A stretch of DNA of 64,000 nucleotides from Flavobacteriales bacterium (GCA_018401695.1 JAGYKD010000001.1:970016-1034015); one strand, 5' to 3'. Counted from the stretch's first letter, positions 36,958-47,560 are shown. The notes: a model not told the origin generated them from the letters alone. A program made the numbers and translations.

Positions 36958-37331
36958 AAAAAGGGTTTGGTTAAAAAATGTTACGCAAGATAGTTTATAG
37001 AGGCTGTACTTTTTCTTCGTTCATTGGAGGAGTAAGAATTTGATAATGATTTGGTTAAAAACTAATGGGCTTTTCAAATCTTTATTTTTTTTTACTTTTA
37101 AAATTTAGCATTTAATTCATTGAAATAAAGAGCTTAGATGTAGTTTTTGAATAATAATCTAAAGAATAGTATACGAGGGGAAAAGATTACAATCCCTTAA
37201 TTTCGGCTCTTGTTTTTTTACCCTTAAATTTTTTAAATGCCCAGCATATATGGTGTGGTTTTAGTTGGCTAGGAATGTTGTTCTCCAGCCTTTATAGCAC
37301 GCTTTTCCGTAGCCTTCTGTATTTTAGTAGC

Positions 37332-39590
37332 ATGAAACGGTTAACATTCCTTGTTTTTTCCTTGTTTTGGTTGTTGCTGAGTCATAGTGGCTACGCGGCT
37401 AAGCCAGTGTCTTTTGAATCTTTAGAGGGGCGTTTGGTCTTCGCTCCTATAGACGAAAATCCTCCTCAAAAGATTACACAAATACGATGGTTGCTCAAGG
37501 TAATCGGCACAGAGGGCAAAAATGCTCAGCTGGAAATGACCGCCTTGGTAGAAAAAGGGTGGCATCTGTATGCCCAAGCCAATCCTCCCAACCCAACCGG
37601 TTTCGAAGTAACGATAAACGGAAAGGCTTTGGGGGCGCTTCCCTTTAAGGAGCCCACACCAGTAAAAGAAGATGACCCCTACCTGGGCCCGGTTGCCTAT
37701 TTTAAGGAACATAAGGTAGTATTTAGCAAAAACATGGACCTATGCGGCTACCCAAGCCCTATGGATATTGAAGTGGTGGTGTATGGTCAGGTGTGCACCG
37801 AAGATGCCGGACAATGCCTTCCATTTGAGCAGAAAGTAAAGGTGCGCTATGCGGCGAACTGTTCAAACGCTATGGAACCCGGTAATCAAGAGGGACTAAA
37901 CGAAGGAGGGCAAACCGAAGAAAATGTTGATGACACCGACGGGGATGGCGTCCCCGACATGGAGGATGCGTGCCCAGCGGAACCGGGTAAATTGGAGTGG
38001 CAGGGTTGTCCGGACAGCGACGGCGATGGTTTGCCTGACCATAAAGATGCTTGTCCCGGAGTGGCTGGAGCAGGAGCCGATGGATGTCCGGAAGCGGGCG
38101 CGGAGCAAAAAGGCCTTTGGGGTGCTCCACACGATCCGCAGCGTCTTGATGAGTCTGCTCGCGCCGAATTAAGGGCTGAGCAGGATTGTGGAGTGGCTGC
38201 AGCAGAATCCAAAACCCCTTGGAGCATTTTTGTAGGTGGGTTTTTGGCCGGTTTTTTGGCCTTGCTTACCCCTTGTGTGTTTCCAATGATTCCTTTAACG
38301 GTTAGCTTTTTTACCAAGCAAAGCTCCAACCGCTCCAAAGGCTTAATGAATGCCTTTACCTATGCCATATCCATTATGGCGATTTATACGGGCTTAGGCT
38401 TTTTGATTACCGTGATTTTTGGAACCAGTGCGCTGAATGCCATGGCCACCAGTGCGTTTTGGAACCTTTTGTTTTTTGTAGTTTTTGTGGTCTTTGCGAT
38501 TTCTTTTTTAGGGGCTTTTGAAATTGTGTTGCCGGCACGTTTTGTGAATGCGGTAGACAAAGGCTCCAACAAGGGGGGCTTGATTGGTATCTTTTTTATG
38601 GCTTTTACCCTTTCGCTGGTATCGTTTAGTTGCACAGGGCCGCTCATAGGCACTTTGTTGGTTGAGGCCGCCAATACGGGCAATTTTATTGCACCCTTGT
38701 TGGGGATGTTTGGTTTTTCGGTTTCTCTGGCCATGCCTTTTGCTTTGTTTGCAGCATTTCCGGGATGGTTGAACAGCTTACCCAAGTCAGGTGGTTGGCT
38801 TAACTCAGTAAAGGTGAATTTGGGCTTTTTGGAATTGGCGCTGGCGCTTAAGTTTTTGTCAACGGTAGATATGGCCTACCATTGGGATTTTCTGTATAGA
38901 GAGCGGTTTATTGCCATTTGGGTGGCCATTTTTGGCTTGCAAAGTTTGTATTTGTTGGGGATGTTTAAGACGGCTCACGATAGCCCGGGAGAGGTAAAGC
39001 TCAAGGTTCCTCGAATTTTATTTACCACCCTTATATTGTCTTTTACCATTTATTTAATTCCCGGAATGTGGGGTGCACCCCTAAAGTTGTTGGCCGGTTT
39101 GGCTCCTCCGATGCATTACACGGAGGGCGCTATGGAAGAGAGCCACTGTCCTATGGGCTTGGAGTGCAGCAACGATTATGGGGAGGGCATGCAGCGTGCC
39201 GTGGAAAAGGGCAAGCCATTGTTTATTGACTTTACGGGCTATGGATGTACCAATTGCCGGCTAATGGAAGAGAATGTCTGGACCAAGTCGGGGAACCTGA
39301 CTTTGTTGGAGACGGAGTTTCAGGTGGTGAGTTTGTATTGTGATGACAAAACTGCCATACCCGATGCTGAGCAAATGATTTCACCGGTGACGGGAGAGCC
39401 TATGGCCACTTATGGTCGCCAATGGTCTGATTTTCAGTCTTACTATTTTGGTCAGCAGTCTCAACCGCTGTATGTAATGTTGGACCACCAAGGACGGCTT
39501 TTGGGTGATTCCTACGGCTACGATGCGGATTCGGAAAAGTTTAAGCAATGGTTGTTGTGTGGTTTGTCTCGTTTTGAGGCCCGCAAATAA
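37332..39590 (+). CDS. Thiol:disulfide interchange protein, DsbD-like, with inserted thrombospondin type-3 repeats
   Basis: N-terminal DsbD-like domain ([17 protein letters not shown]); [19 protein letters not shown]...[16 protein letters not shown] (TSP3); multi-TM ([25 protein letters not shown]); C-terminal [18 protein letters not shown] thioredoxin domain. Trimmed from 37275. Confidence 0.9.
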   Translation: MKRLTFLVFSLFWLLLSHSGYAAKPVSFESLEGRLVFAPIDENPPQKITQIRWLLKVIGTEGKNAQLEMTALVEKGWHLYAQANPPNPTGFEVTINGKALGALPFKEPTPVKEDDPYLGPVAYFKEHKVVFSKNMDLCGYPSPMDIEVVVYGQVCTEDAGQCLPFEQKVKVRYAANCSNAMEPGNQEGLNEGGQTEENVDDTDGDGVPDMEDACPAEPGKLEWQGCPDSDGDGLPDHKDACPGVAGAGADGCPEAGAEQKGLWGAPHDPQRLDESARAELRAEQDCGVAAAESKTPWSIFVGGFLAGFLALLTPCVFPMIPLTVSFFTKQSSNRSKGLMNAFTYAISIMAIYTGLGFLITVIFGTSALNAMATSAFWNLLFFVVFVVFAISFLGAFEIVLPARFVNAVDKGSNKGGLIGIFFMAFTLSLVSFSCTGPLIGTLLVEAANTGNFIAPLLGMFGFSVSLAMPFALFAAFPGWLNSLPKSGGWLNSVKVNLGFLELALALKFLSTVDMAYHWDFLYRERFIAIWVAIFGLQSLYLLGMFKTAHDSPGEVKLKVPRILFTTLILSFTIYLIPGMWGAPLKLLAGLAPPMHYTEGAMEESHCPMGLECSNDYGEGMQRAVEKGKPLFIDFTGYGCTNCRLMEENVWTKSGNLTLLETEFQVVSLYCDDKTAIPDAEQMISPVTGEPMATYGRQWSDFQSYYFGQQSQPLYVMLDHQGRLLGDSYGYDADSEKFKQWLLCGLSRFEARK

Positions 39591-39629
39591 TGCAAGCTGA
39601 AAGGAAGAAAACCTCAGAGATTATTGAAG

Positions 39630-39787
39630 ATAGACGCGCCCCTGACCGCAGGGATGCCCCGGATGCTGTGGGGCCTAGGGCGGCCTGTTGAGGCACGTGG
39701 CGCGCCAGCAAACGCTGACGAAACAGGAGCCGGCCTAAGCCCCACAGCAACGGAGCAGGACTAAGGGCAGGATAAGGCGCCCCAAAA
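39630..39787. repeat. Intergenic repeat family 2 copy (core GTGGCGCGCCAGCAAAC at 39697-39713)
   Basis: Head gcgcccctgaccg (39636) and tail agggcaggataaggcgccccaaaaa shared with 11259-11406. Confidence 0.7.
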
Positions 39788-39813
39788 AGAGTCCAAAGAG
39801 ATTGGCAAATAGC

Positions 39814-39844
39814 TTGTGTATGTAAAAACTTAGGGCTAAATTTG
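39814..39844 (+). promoter_or_regulatory. Candidate Bacteroidota promoter for RRM gene (TTG-N20-TAAATTTG)
   Basis: taaatttg at 39837-39844, ttg at 39814-39816; implies ~90-nt 5' UTR. Confidence 0.4.
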
Positions 39845-39943
39845 CATAAATCTTAGCGATACGCTACATCTGGCTCTATAAGCCCTGGCCTACAGATCAG
39901 ATTGGTAAGTTCTAAGACCAATCGTTTTTTTTCTTTTTTTCCT

Positions 39944-40339
39944 ATGAACATTTTTGTTGCAAAGCTTAGTGGTGAAACCACGAGCGAAGACCTCCACGAC
40001 CTTTTTGCGTCGTATGGAGAAGTAACCTCTGCGAAGGTTATTATGGACCGTGAAACCGGCATGTCCAAGCGTTTTGGATTCGTTGAAATGAGCAACGATG
40101 ACGAGGCGCAAAAGGCCATTACCGAGTTAGATCAGGCCGAGTATGACCACCATGTAATTGTGGTTAAAAAAGCACGTCCCAAAGAAGATCGTCCTCAAGG
40201 CGGTTTTCGTCGTCCCGGCGGCGGTGGTGGCGGCGGTGGTTTCCGTGACCGTCAAGGCGGTGGCGGCTTCCGCAGCGGCGGCGGTGGCTCACGTCCCAGA
40301 AATGACTACGGCAATTCAAACGAAGGCGGAAGCTGGTAA
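39944..40339 (+). CDS. RNA-recognition-motif (RRM) RNA-binding protein with Gly/Arg-rich C-terminus
   Basis: MNIFVAKLSGETTSEDLHDLFASYGEVTSAKVIMDRETGMSKRFGFVEM..., RNP1/RNP2; GGGGGGGFRDRQGGGGFRSGGGGSRPRN. Trimmed from 39902. Confidence 0.93.
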   Translation: MNIFVAKLSGETTSEDLHDLFASYGEVTSAKVIMDRETGMSKRFGFVEMSNDDEAQKAITELDQAEYDHHVIVVKKARPKEDRPQGGFRRPGGGGGGGGFRDRQGGGGFRSGGGGSRPRNDYGNSNEGGSW

Positions 40340-40360
40340 TTTGATTTAGGTACGATTTTT

Positions 40361-40397
40361 GCCCGGACATCTCCTATGATGGTCCGGGTTTTTTTTT
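40361..40397 (+). terminator. Terminator-like hairpin containing the next gene's start codon in its loop
   Basis: CCCGGAC-atctcctatgatg-GTCCGGG then T9; tandem ATGs at 40376 and 40379 lie in the loop. Confidence 0.65.
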
Positions 40398-41287
40398 GTC
40401 TCTTTTTTTCTGCCGGCAGCTTATTGGCCCAACCAAACCTTTGGTACTTTTCGACCAAAAACTGCCCGGCCTGCATGCGCATGGAGCAGGAAGTACTGCC
40501 GGCCCCGGAATTAAAATCTTGGCATATACGCAAGTTTTTGGCTCCGGCTCCAAACCTTCCTCTTTCCGTTCGTTGGTTTCCCACCTTTGTTTTGGTAAAT
40601 ACCAAGGGAGAAGAAAAACACCGTTTGGTAGGAGCCTATGCCAAAATCCACTTTTTGGAGCGTTTGCAGCTGCCTGAGCATGCATGCTGGAAGCATGTGG
40701 AATCTTATGTCAAGGACAGCGTGCAGGATTTTTCCTTTAGGATGCGGTACATGCTTGCTTTGCAAGACCGGGCCGATTTAAACGATAGTATTTTTGAGGC
40801 ATTGGTGGAGGGGAATCCATTAGATTGGGCGAAGGCCCCGGAGTTTAAGGCTTGGGTTTCAAGTTTTTTGTATCCGGCTGCGGGACCCTCTTTACGAGCG
40901 GGGCATCCCATTTGGGAATTTGTACTTCGGCACCAAAACTTTTGGCCAGACCGTAGAGGAGATGCGGAGCACCATGCGCTCAGACTTCGCTTTGCTTTGG
41001 ATGTATTTGAACAGATGCGGGTTCAGGAAATTCCCGATATGGAATACTTGCGGCAACTGTTGGCGCCTTTGCCGGAAAGTGGAGACTGGGTGCTAAGCGA
41101 TATTGATGCTGTTGTGATTCAACACCTATCCGTGCCTCAAAAATCGCATGTTTTGGCCTTGTTGGAAAGCGCCTTGTTTCGTAAGGAAAGCCTTTTGGAA
41201 TTATGGATGCAAGGGGTTAAGCAGGAGCTAAATCCTAACTTTTTGCAAATCAGTCATGACGGGGTGATAAAAGTCACCAATACGTAG
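40376..41287 (+). CDS. Secreted thioredoxin-fold protein
   Basis: Signal peptide MMVRVFFCLFFSAGSLLAQ; LWYFSTKNCPACMRMEQEVL (CPAC) ... WFPTFVLVNTKGEEKHRLVGA; cis-Pro-like position. Confidence 0.75.
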   Translation: MMVRVFFCLFFSAGSLLAQPNLWYFSTKNCPACMRMEQEVLPAPELKSWHIRKFLAPAPNLPLSVRWFPTFVLVNTKGEEKHRLVGAYAKIHFLERLQLPEHACWKHVESYVKDSVQDFSFRMRYMLALQDRADLNDSIFEALVEGNPLDWAKAPEFKAWVSSFLYPAAGPSLRAGHPIWEFVLRHQNFWPDRRGDAEHHALRLRFALDVFEQMRVQEIPDMEYLRQLLAPLPESGDWVLSDIDAVVIQHLSVPQKSHVLALLESALFRKESLLELWMQGVKQELNPNFLQISHDGVIKVTNT

Positions 41288-41324
41288 GAAAGAAGATAGC
41301 AATTTCGTACAAAACACACCTTGT

Positions 41325-42920
41325 ATGAAAATTAGGATCATTTTTTTCTTTTGGCTGGCTTTACATGCCTTATGGGGTCAGCAAGACCACTTTCCCTGGC
41401 GTGTTTTTGTGCGGGATGCAGGAGTAGCAAATCCCGGCTTTCATTCCTATGCTTGGGCTTCGCACGACAGCCTGGTTTTGGTGGTAGGTGGCCGGCGTGA
41501 TGGACTTCATGCACGGCAGCCTTTTAATGCATTTCCGCAGAGCTTTAATAACGATAGCTTGTTTGTTGGACATTTGGCAAGTGGCACCTGGAAATCCCTG
41601 CCCTTGTCTCAAATGCCTGTGCCCATTGCCGAGCAGTTGGCTTTAACCAATCCGGTGTTTCACCAAATTGGGGATACCCTGTATTTTGGAGGAGGTTATG
41701 GATATGTTGGTTCTGCTCAAGATCATATTACCTATCCGGCGCTGTGTTTGATACATGTACCCGGTATGATTCAAGCCGTTTGGCAACAAGGGAATGCTTC
41801 TCCTTTTGTTCAGCAAATTCAAGACCAGCGTATGGCCATTACCGGAGGCTATATGGGAGATATTGAGGGAAAGCTTTTTGTGGCCGGCGGCCATCGGTTC
41901 GACGGCAGGTACAATCCTATGGGAAACCCCACCTACAGCCAAACCTATACCGAGGCATTGCTTTGGTTTTATGTAGACAGGAACAACATGCAGCTGAGTC
42001 AGGTGCAGAGCCTCAGTGATCCCGGTCATTTGCACCGCAGGGACTTCAGTTTGTTGGAGGAAATGACCCGTGCCGGCAAACCCGGATATGTAATTTCCTC
42101 CGGGGTTTTTCAGGTAAACCAAGACTTGCCTTGGTTGTATCCGGTTCGCATACGAGAGGACGGTATTGTTCCTGAGCCGACCTTTAGCCAGCAATTGGCC
42201 AATTACCATGGAGCCCATCTGAGTTTGTTTGACAGCATACACAACCAGTTGCATCACTTGTTTTTAGGCAGTATGAGCCGGTATTATTATCAAAATGGAC
42301 AATTGATAGACGACCCCTTGGTTCCCTTTGTGCCAACCATAAGTCGTGTGAGCCGATATGCAGACAGCAGTTTGGCGGAATTTGTATTGCCGGACATCCT
42401 TCCCGGCTATTTTGGAGCTTCGGCAGAGTTTGTGCCGGCTAGTAGTTTTGCGCCCCAATATTCCAATGGTGTTTTTCGACTGCATGAGATGCAAGCCGAC
42501 TCCTTTTTGTTGGGTTATTTGTTGGGTGGATTGGAGAGCAGCTCGCCCAATCCATTTTCGGCCAATCAAACCCAATTGACTCAAGCGAGTACCCGGGTTT
42601 TTGAAGTGTGGATAAAACAGGATCAGAGCATGGCAGCCGATGCCTTTGAAGCACCTTTGCCTTTTGAAGCACAACTGCTTCCAAATCCGGGAAATGGGGC
42701 GGCTTTATGGTTGAAAGCAGCGGGTGTTTTAGGTCAAGTAGGCGTTGAAGTTTTTGATTCCTCAGGTAGGCGGGTGGGTTTTCCACTCCATGAAAAGGTG
42801 GATGTTAGGGAGATTAAAATTCCTTTGGATGCTTCCTTGGCTTCCGGCATTTATGTGGTTCGAGGTTCCACCGGTAGCGGCCATCAGTTCAGCTTGACTT
42901 GGGTGCATCGGAAGGAGTAA
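41325..42920 (+). CDS. Secreted kelch-like protein with T9SS-type C-terminal domain
   Basis: Signal peptide; LVLVVGGRRDG.., DTLYFGGGYGYVG, GKLFVAGGHRFDG kelch-like strands; C-terminal LLPNPGNGAALWLKAAGVLGQVGVEVFDSSGRRV...ASGIYVVRG. Confidence 0.75.
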   Translation: MKIRIIFFFWLALHALWGQQDHFPWRVFVRDAGVANPGFHSYAWASHDSLVLVVGGRRDGLHARQPFNAFPQSFNNDSLFVGHLASGTWKSLPLSQMPVPIAEQLALTNPVFHQIGDTLYFGGGYGYVGSAQDHITYPALCLIHVPGMIQAVWQQGNASPFVQQIQDQRMAITGGYMGDIEGKLFVAGGHRFDGRYNPMGNPTYSQTYTEALLWFYVDRNNMQLSQVQSLSDPGHLHRRDFSLLEEMTRAGKPGYVISSGVFQVNQDLPWLYPVRIREDGIVPEPTFSQQLANYHGAHLSLFDSIHNQLHHLFLGSMSRYYYQNGQLIDDPLVPFVPTISRVSRYADSSLAEFVLPDILPGYFGASAEFVPASSFAPQYSNGVFRLHEMQADSFLLGYLLGGLESSSPNPFSANQTQLTQASTRVFEVWIKQDQSMAADAFEAPLPFEAQLLPNPGNGAALWLKAAGVLGQVGVEVFDSSGRRVGFPLHEKVDVREIKIPLDASLASGIYVVRGSTGSGHQFSLTWVHRKE

Positions 42921-44085
42921 TGGGATATACCTGTCGGGGAATATCCATAGGAAGCCGGGTCAGCAGTTCATAGTTGAGCTGGCTGCTCATTTCACTAAAA
43001 GAAGCCACAGAGACTTCTTGGTCGTCTTGATGACCAATGAGCACTACTTCATCTCCGGGAACAACTTCCGGGACATCGGTAATGTCTAGGCTTAGGGCGT
43101 TCATATTTATGGTGCCAATGACCGGAACGCGTCGTCCGCGAATCAAAGCGTGACCGCTATTGCTTAAGGCTCTGCTAAATCCATGAGAATAGCCTACAGG
43201 CACTACGGCAATATGCATAGGACGGGAAGCCAAAAAGCTGGTGCCGTAACCAATAAAATCGCCTTCGGCGACCCGTTTGGTACTCATAACCTCAGATTCC
43301 CATCGGATGACCCTTTTAAGCGGATCGTTTTTTCGTTTTCTGTTTTTAACGTATTCGATAAAGGTTTCGCGACTGGGCCAAAAGCCATATTGAAGAATGC
43401 CAATGCGCACCATATCCATGCGTGTGGCAGGATAACGAATGGCAGCGGCGGAGCAGGCACAATGGTAACGCTTGGGTCTATGTCCATGACTGGCAAAATA
43501 GGCCCGTGCCATGCCAAACTGCTTTTTTTGCCGCATGATGCGGGCATAGTTGGCAATGCTTTCGGCACCGGCAAAATGGGTGCAAAGCCCTTCAAATACC
43601 AACCACTGCTTGTTCTGGTGTAAAAGTCGACAGGTTTCTTCCCAGCAGCCTCTCTCCAAGCCTGTTCGGTTCATTCCCGTCTCTACTTCCAGGTGAATTC
43701 GCGCAGGGATGCCTAGGTTTTTTGCTGTTTCTATGGCCAGGCGAAGCCGGTCTAAGTCAAATACAAAAAAAGAAACCTTATGCCGAACGGCCCAGTCCAG
43801 CTCATCCGGAAACAGCATGCCCATAATCATTATTTCGCAAGGCTGATTGGCGGCCTCTTTTACTTGCCAGGCCTCCCAGGCACTAAATACAGAAAAGTGA
43901 TGCATGCCCAAGCTCTCGGCCAAGGGCACGTAGGCATGAATGCCATGTCCGTAGGCATTGCCTTTAACTACCAAAGAAATGAGTCGGTCTTGGCCCATCA
44001 TGCGGCGCAAAAAGCTAAGGTTTGCCTTTAAAGACTCTCGGTTGAGCAGTATGCGTGAGGTGTTTCTCATGCCTTTGGGTTCCAC
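42889..44085 (-). CDS. alr: Alanine racemase
   Basis: LISLVVKGNAYGHGIHAYVPLAESLGMHHFSVFS PLP-Lys motif; HLEVETGMNRTGLE; VGYSHGFSRALSN; VIGTINMNALSLDIT. Confidence 0.92.
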   Translation of the reverse strand: MEPKGMRNTSRILLNRESLKANLSFLRRMMGQDRLISLVVKGNAYGHGIHAYVPLAESLGMHHFSVFSAWEAWQVKEAANQPCEIMIMGMLFPDELDWAVRHKVSFFVFDLDRLRLAIETAKNLGIPARIHLEVETGMNRTGLERGCWEETCRLLHQNKQWLVFEGLCTHFAGAESIANYARIMRQKKQFGMARAYFASHGHRPKRYHCACSAAAIRYPATRMDMVRIGILQYGFWPSRETFIEYVKNRKRKNDPLKRVIRWESEVMSTKRVAEGDFIGYGTSFLASRPMHIAVVPVGYSHGFSRALSNSGHALIRGRRVPVIGTINMNALSLDITDVPEVVPGDEVVLIGHQDDQEVSVASFSEMSSQLNYELLTRLPMDIPRQVYPITPSDAPKSS

Positions 44086-45227
44086 TGTTGGGCAAAGGCA
44101 TAAAAGAGGGCAATCCCATGGCCTAAAAGGGCGTCGGGGAAGTTGAAATCCGGGTTATGCAGCGCCGGCTGGTTTTCGCCGGAGCCTAAGCCAAACATCA
44201 TGCCTGGGACTTCCTGGGTGATGGCACCAAAGTCTTCGCACCAAGGATAAGGAACCTCGAGTTCCCTTAAGGGCATGTGTAAGCCCGCAGCGGTTTCTCG
44301 CAATTGGCGGCACAAATAAGGAGCGTTTGTGTTGGCAAAAAAGATTTCTTCTTGGGTATGAGCAAAGGCAAGCCCTGCTTTTTGGGCTTCTTTTTGAGCC
44401 ATTTCTAAAAATCGGTGCTGCAATGATTCCAAACCTTCATTGTCTAGGGTCCTTAAGGTATAGCGCATAAAGCCCTCACCGGCAGAGGTCCCAAAGGCCT
44501 TGCTGCCCATTTGGATTTCTACGGGAGTAAGCAAACTAAAATCGGCTTTTGAAATATCGGGCTGCACCATTTTAGAGGCTCCAATGGCAATTTGTGCCAT
44601 GGCTAAGGCGGGGTTGATACCCTTGTGAGGTTCCGCGGCATGGCTGGTTTTGCCTTCAAGGAATAGGGTGGCTCCCAACGATGCAGGGGTGAAAGCCCCA
44701 TCTTTTATGCGGACTTCGCCCAAGGGATTGCCCGGAATGTTGTGGAGGGCAATAGCTGCATCGGGCTTATGTTTTTGGAATATGGGATCCTTTACTACTT
44801 CCGGACCTCCCTGCCCGGTTTCTTCGGCCGGTTGAAATAATAAGGCTATGCGCTTGCCTTCGAGGGGCTTTTGGGCCAACTTTCTTGCCAAGCCAACCAG
44901 CATGGTCATGTGGCCATCATGACCGCACAAATGCCCTTTCCCTTTCACACTCGATGCGTAGGGTAAATCCGGATTTACTTCTTTTAAAGGCAGCGCATCC
45001 AACTCGGCACGAATCATGAGCATGGGCCCCTGCCTTCCAAAAATGAATAATCTTCCTGTCCCTGCTAACGCTAAGCTATGATCGGGTGTGCAATCCTCAA
45101 GAGCCTCTGTTACTTTTTGAGAGGTTCGGTGCTCTTCCAAACCAATTTCGGGGTGCTTGTGGATGTCGCGGCGAAAGGATTCAAGCCAGTGCTGTTCTTG
45201 GGGCTCTAAAGACTGCATGAACCCCAA
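44067..45227 (-). CDS. M20-family amidohydrolase / aminoacylase-type peptidase
   Basis: HKHPEIGLEEHRTSQKV; IRAELDALPL; GHLCGHDGHMTMLVGLA; LLFQPAEETGQGGPEVV; GKTSHAAEPHKGINPA. Confidence 0.92.
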   Translation of the reverse strand: MGFMQSLEPQEQHWLESFRRDIHKHPEIGLEEHRTSQKVTEALEDCTPDHSLALAGTGRLFIFGRQGPMLMIRAELDALPLKEVNPDLPYASSVKGKGHLCGHDGHMTMLVGLARKLAQKPLEGKRIALLFQPAEETGQGGPEVVKDPIFQKHKPDAAIALHNIPGNPLGEVRIKDGAFTPASLGATLFLEGKTSHAAEPHKGINPALAMAQIAIGASKMVQPDISKADFSLLTPVEIQMGSKAFGTSAGEGFMRYTLRTLDNEGLESLQHRFLEMAQKEAQKAGLAFAHTQEEIFFANTNAPYLCRQLRETAAGLHMPLRELEVPYPWCEDFGAITQEVPGMMFGLGSGENQPALHNPDFNFPDALLGHGIALFYAFAQQWNPKA

Positions 45228-45272
45228 AATACAGGTTTTCTTTGAGCTACAAGCCCATTGTTTGGCTTCTTT

Positions 45273-47492
45273 TTACTGCTTAACCACCCTTTTTAGGTCT
45301 ATACGTCCCTCAGGACTCTCCATGCTAAGCAGATATACCCCGGGACTGAGGTTTTGAATGTCCCAATGATGCAGCCCCTGGTTCAAGGTTTCGCGTTTGA
45401 GTATTCGGCCTTGCATATCTGTCAAACTTAGGTCATACACTCCCTCCGGAAGCATACTTAAGTCAATGCTGAGGCCTTGAGCGCTTGGCACCGGATAGCA
45501 TGACCAATGGAGTTTTTTCTCGTTGACCACATTCATTTCATAACCCACCGTGAAACTGAAATCTACTCCACTACCAAAGTCAGGTTGGAAAATTTTCAGC
45601 GGTTGTATGCCGGAGGTACTGATGCGCTCAAAACGCAATAAGCCGCTGCCTGCATTAGGATTAGCCCAAAAAGACAAGCCGTCTCCTCCTGTGTCTAAAA
45701 AGCGGAATCGATAACAGCCCGGGCTCAAACGCAAGGTGTCTCTGCGAATGGCATTGGCTGCAAAGCCGTTTGCGGAGGCCACCACCTGCCCCTGTGCATC
45801 GGTCAACTCCCAACTGTTTTCGTTGGGGCGCACATTGGTTTTAAGAAAAAGCACCAAGGAGTCGGGAAACTGAGGCACCGATTCAAATAGGCTGGTTTTT
45901 TCATTGTTAAAGCTTAGGGCATCGCTTTGTTGGTTGGCTTGCACAATACGCACCACAAACTTTTTTTGCCCAAACCCATTGAACCATGAACCAATCGATG
46001 GAAGCTCTATGGTTTCGGTTTCCAACAATTCCAATTGTCCGGTCCAAGTATGGCTATATATGGGTCCCCCCTCTACGCCATACTCAAAGCTTAGTTCTGT
46101 GAGGGCTTGTGCTCCTTCGTTACGCACCTGAACCACTGGGCTTCCACAAATGGGGTTGTGCCTGCTGTTGGGAAGGGTATTGGAGGGCGCCAAAATGGAT
46201 TCCAAAGAGGCTTCCACCGGATAGCTCGGAGCGGCATAATCAATGACATACCCTTCTGCAATATAACTGGTGTTGTTGTTGTTTATGTTTACAAAATCCT
46301 GCATTCTAAAACGGATTTCGCTGCTGTCGCTGCCCAACCAACTGTTGACCTTGTGGCGGTACCAATCTACCTTGTCGCCGGGACACCAATTGGAGCGGTC
46401 ATAAACCCAGGTGCCGCCTTGCGGAAATATTGGATTCCAGCCGCAGCCATCGCGCCATACCTGAGCCGATGCTCTTTGTTGTTGATCCACATCTAAATAA
46501 TAGGCTTTGCTGCAGAATTCCGCACAGTTTTCGTTACCCCCAAATCCATGGCCGGTAATGTGCAATAAGGCGTCGGTTCGGGTAGCCTGAGCCAAGGGTT
46601 TATGCATCAATGGACGCATTCGGTTGTTTATAGGTTGGTTTGGATTTCCATAGGCAAACGAGCCTCCAAACATTTTTTTTACTTGAAGGGCCTCCAAAGG
46701 CGGACTGCCCTCAATAAAATAAAAGTCAAGGCTAACCGTAAATCCGTCTTGCCATCCGCTGTATTTGGCGCGAATTTCTACCGAATCTTTAAGCAAATGC
46801 TGATAATCGGTTACATCGTAAGTCCAGCCCCAAGACCAACCGGTACCAAAGGTGCCCGAAAAGGGGGTAATTACCCGTCCAAGTTCATAATCTTCTATTA
46901 CTTCAAACACCTGGTAGGTGGTCGTAAAACTTTGCTGCACCACAGTGTCTGCCGCCCACCATACGGAGTCTATTACCTGTCCGGTGGCATCAAACAAACG
47001 GTACCACGACCACACCGGCCAACCCATAAGGGTGTCGGTGGCCTGTCCCGGTTGCCCGGGGTTTTGAAATAAAACTACTTGAACCTGGGGGTGAAAAGTA
47101 GTGTCTACTTCTTGATTTAGGGTGTCCCAAAAGGTAATGTAAGTGGGGCTAAAAGACAGGCCTACAGAGTCCGGACTGTTGCCATTTACGGTAAAGTAAG
47201 GGTGTTGAACGGCATTGCTGTCCATAACTCCTGTGCGGTGCCGCAAAAATACCTGTGTGGTATAGTCCCATTCCGAACAGCCGGTGCTTGGGCAGCCCAA
47301 AGTATAGTCCATTGCCACACGGTAAAAAGGCCCGCTGCCCGCCGCCGGAAAGTTGGCCCATCGGTCAAAGTTGCCAAACCAATTCATGTGCACTTTATCG
47401 TGGCTCTGCACATGAAATAAAGTGTCTCCCGGGCCTCCATAAGCCTTTAGCGCGCTCAAAAAGCACAAAAAGATGGCCATAAACCTCCCCAT
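45273..47492 (-). CDS. T9SS-exported peptide-N-glycosidase F-like protein
   Basis: DTLFHVQSHDKVHMNWFGNFDRWANFP...DYTLGCPSTGCSEWDYTTQVFLRH; ITGHGFGGNENCAEFCSKAYYLDVDQQQRASAQVWRDGCGWNPIFPQGGTWVYDRSNWCPGD; type A sorting CTD ending SPEGRIDLKRVVKQ. Confidence 0.85.
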   Translation of the reverse strand: MGRFMAIFLCFLSALKAYGGPGDTLFHVQSHDKVHMNWFGNFDRWANFPAAGSGPFYRVAMDYTLGCPSTGCSEWDYTTQVFLRHRTGVMDSNAVQHPYFTVNGNSPDSVGLSFSPTYITFWDTLNQEVDTTFHPQVQVVLFQNPGQPGQATDTLMGWPVWSWYRLFDATGQVIDSVWWAADTVVQQSFTTTYQVFEVIEDYELGRVITPFSGTFGTGWSWGWTYDVTDYQHLLKDSVEIRAKYSGWQDGFTVSLDFYFIEGSPPLEALQVKKMFGGSFAYGNPNQPINNRMRPLMHKPLAQATRTDALLHITGHGFGGNENCAEFCSKAYYLDVDQQQRASAQVWRDGCGWNPIFPQGGTWVYDRSNWCPGDKVDWYRHKVNSWLGSDSSEIRFRMQDFVNINNNNTSYIAEGYVIDYAAPSYPVEASLESILAPSNTLPNSRHNPICGSPVVQVRNEGAQALTELSFEYGVEGGPIYSHTWTGQLELLETETIELPSIGSWFNGFGQKKFVVRIVQANQQSDALSFNNEKTSLFESVPQFPDSLVLFLKTNVRPNENSWELTDAQGQVVASANGFAANAIRRDTLRLSPGCYRFRFLDTGGDGLSFWANPNAGSGLLRFERISTSGIQPLKIFQPDFGSGVDFSFTVGYEMNVVNEKKLHWSCYPVPSAQGLSIDLSMLPEGVYDLSLTDMQGRILKRETLNQGLHHWDIQNLSPGVYLLSMESPEGRIDLKRVVKQ

Positions 47493-47560
47493 TCTCTGTA
47501 ATTTTATTGCGTAAATCTTAAATTTCTATTTCTAATTTTCAATGTAATAAATTTCTATAA

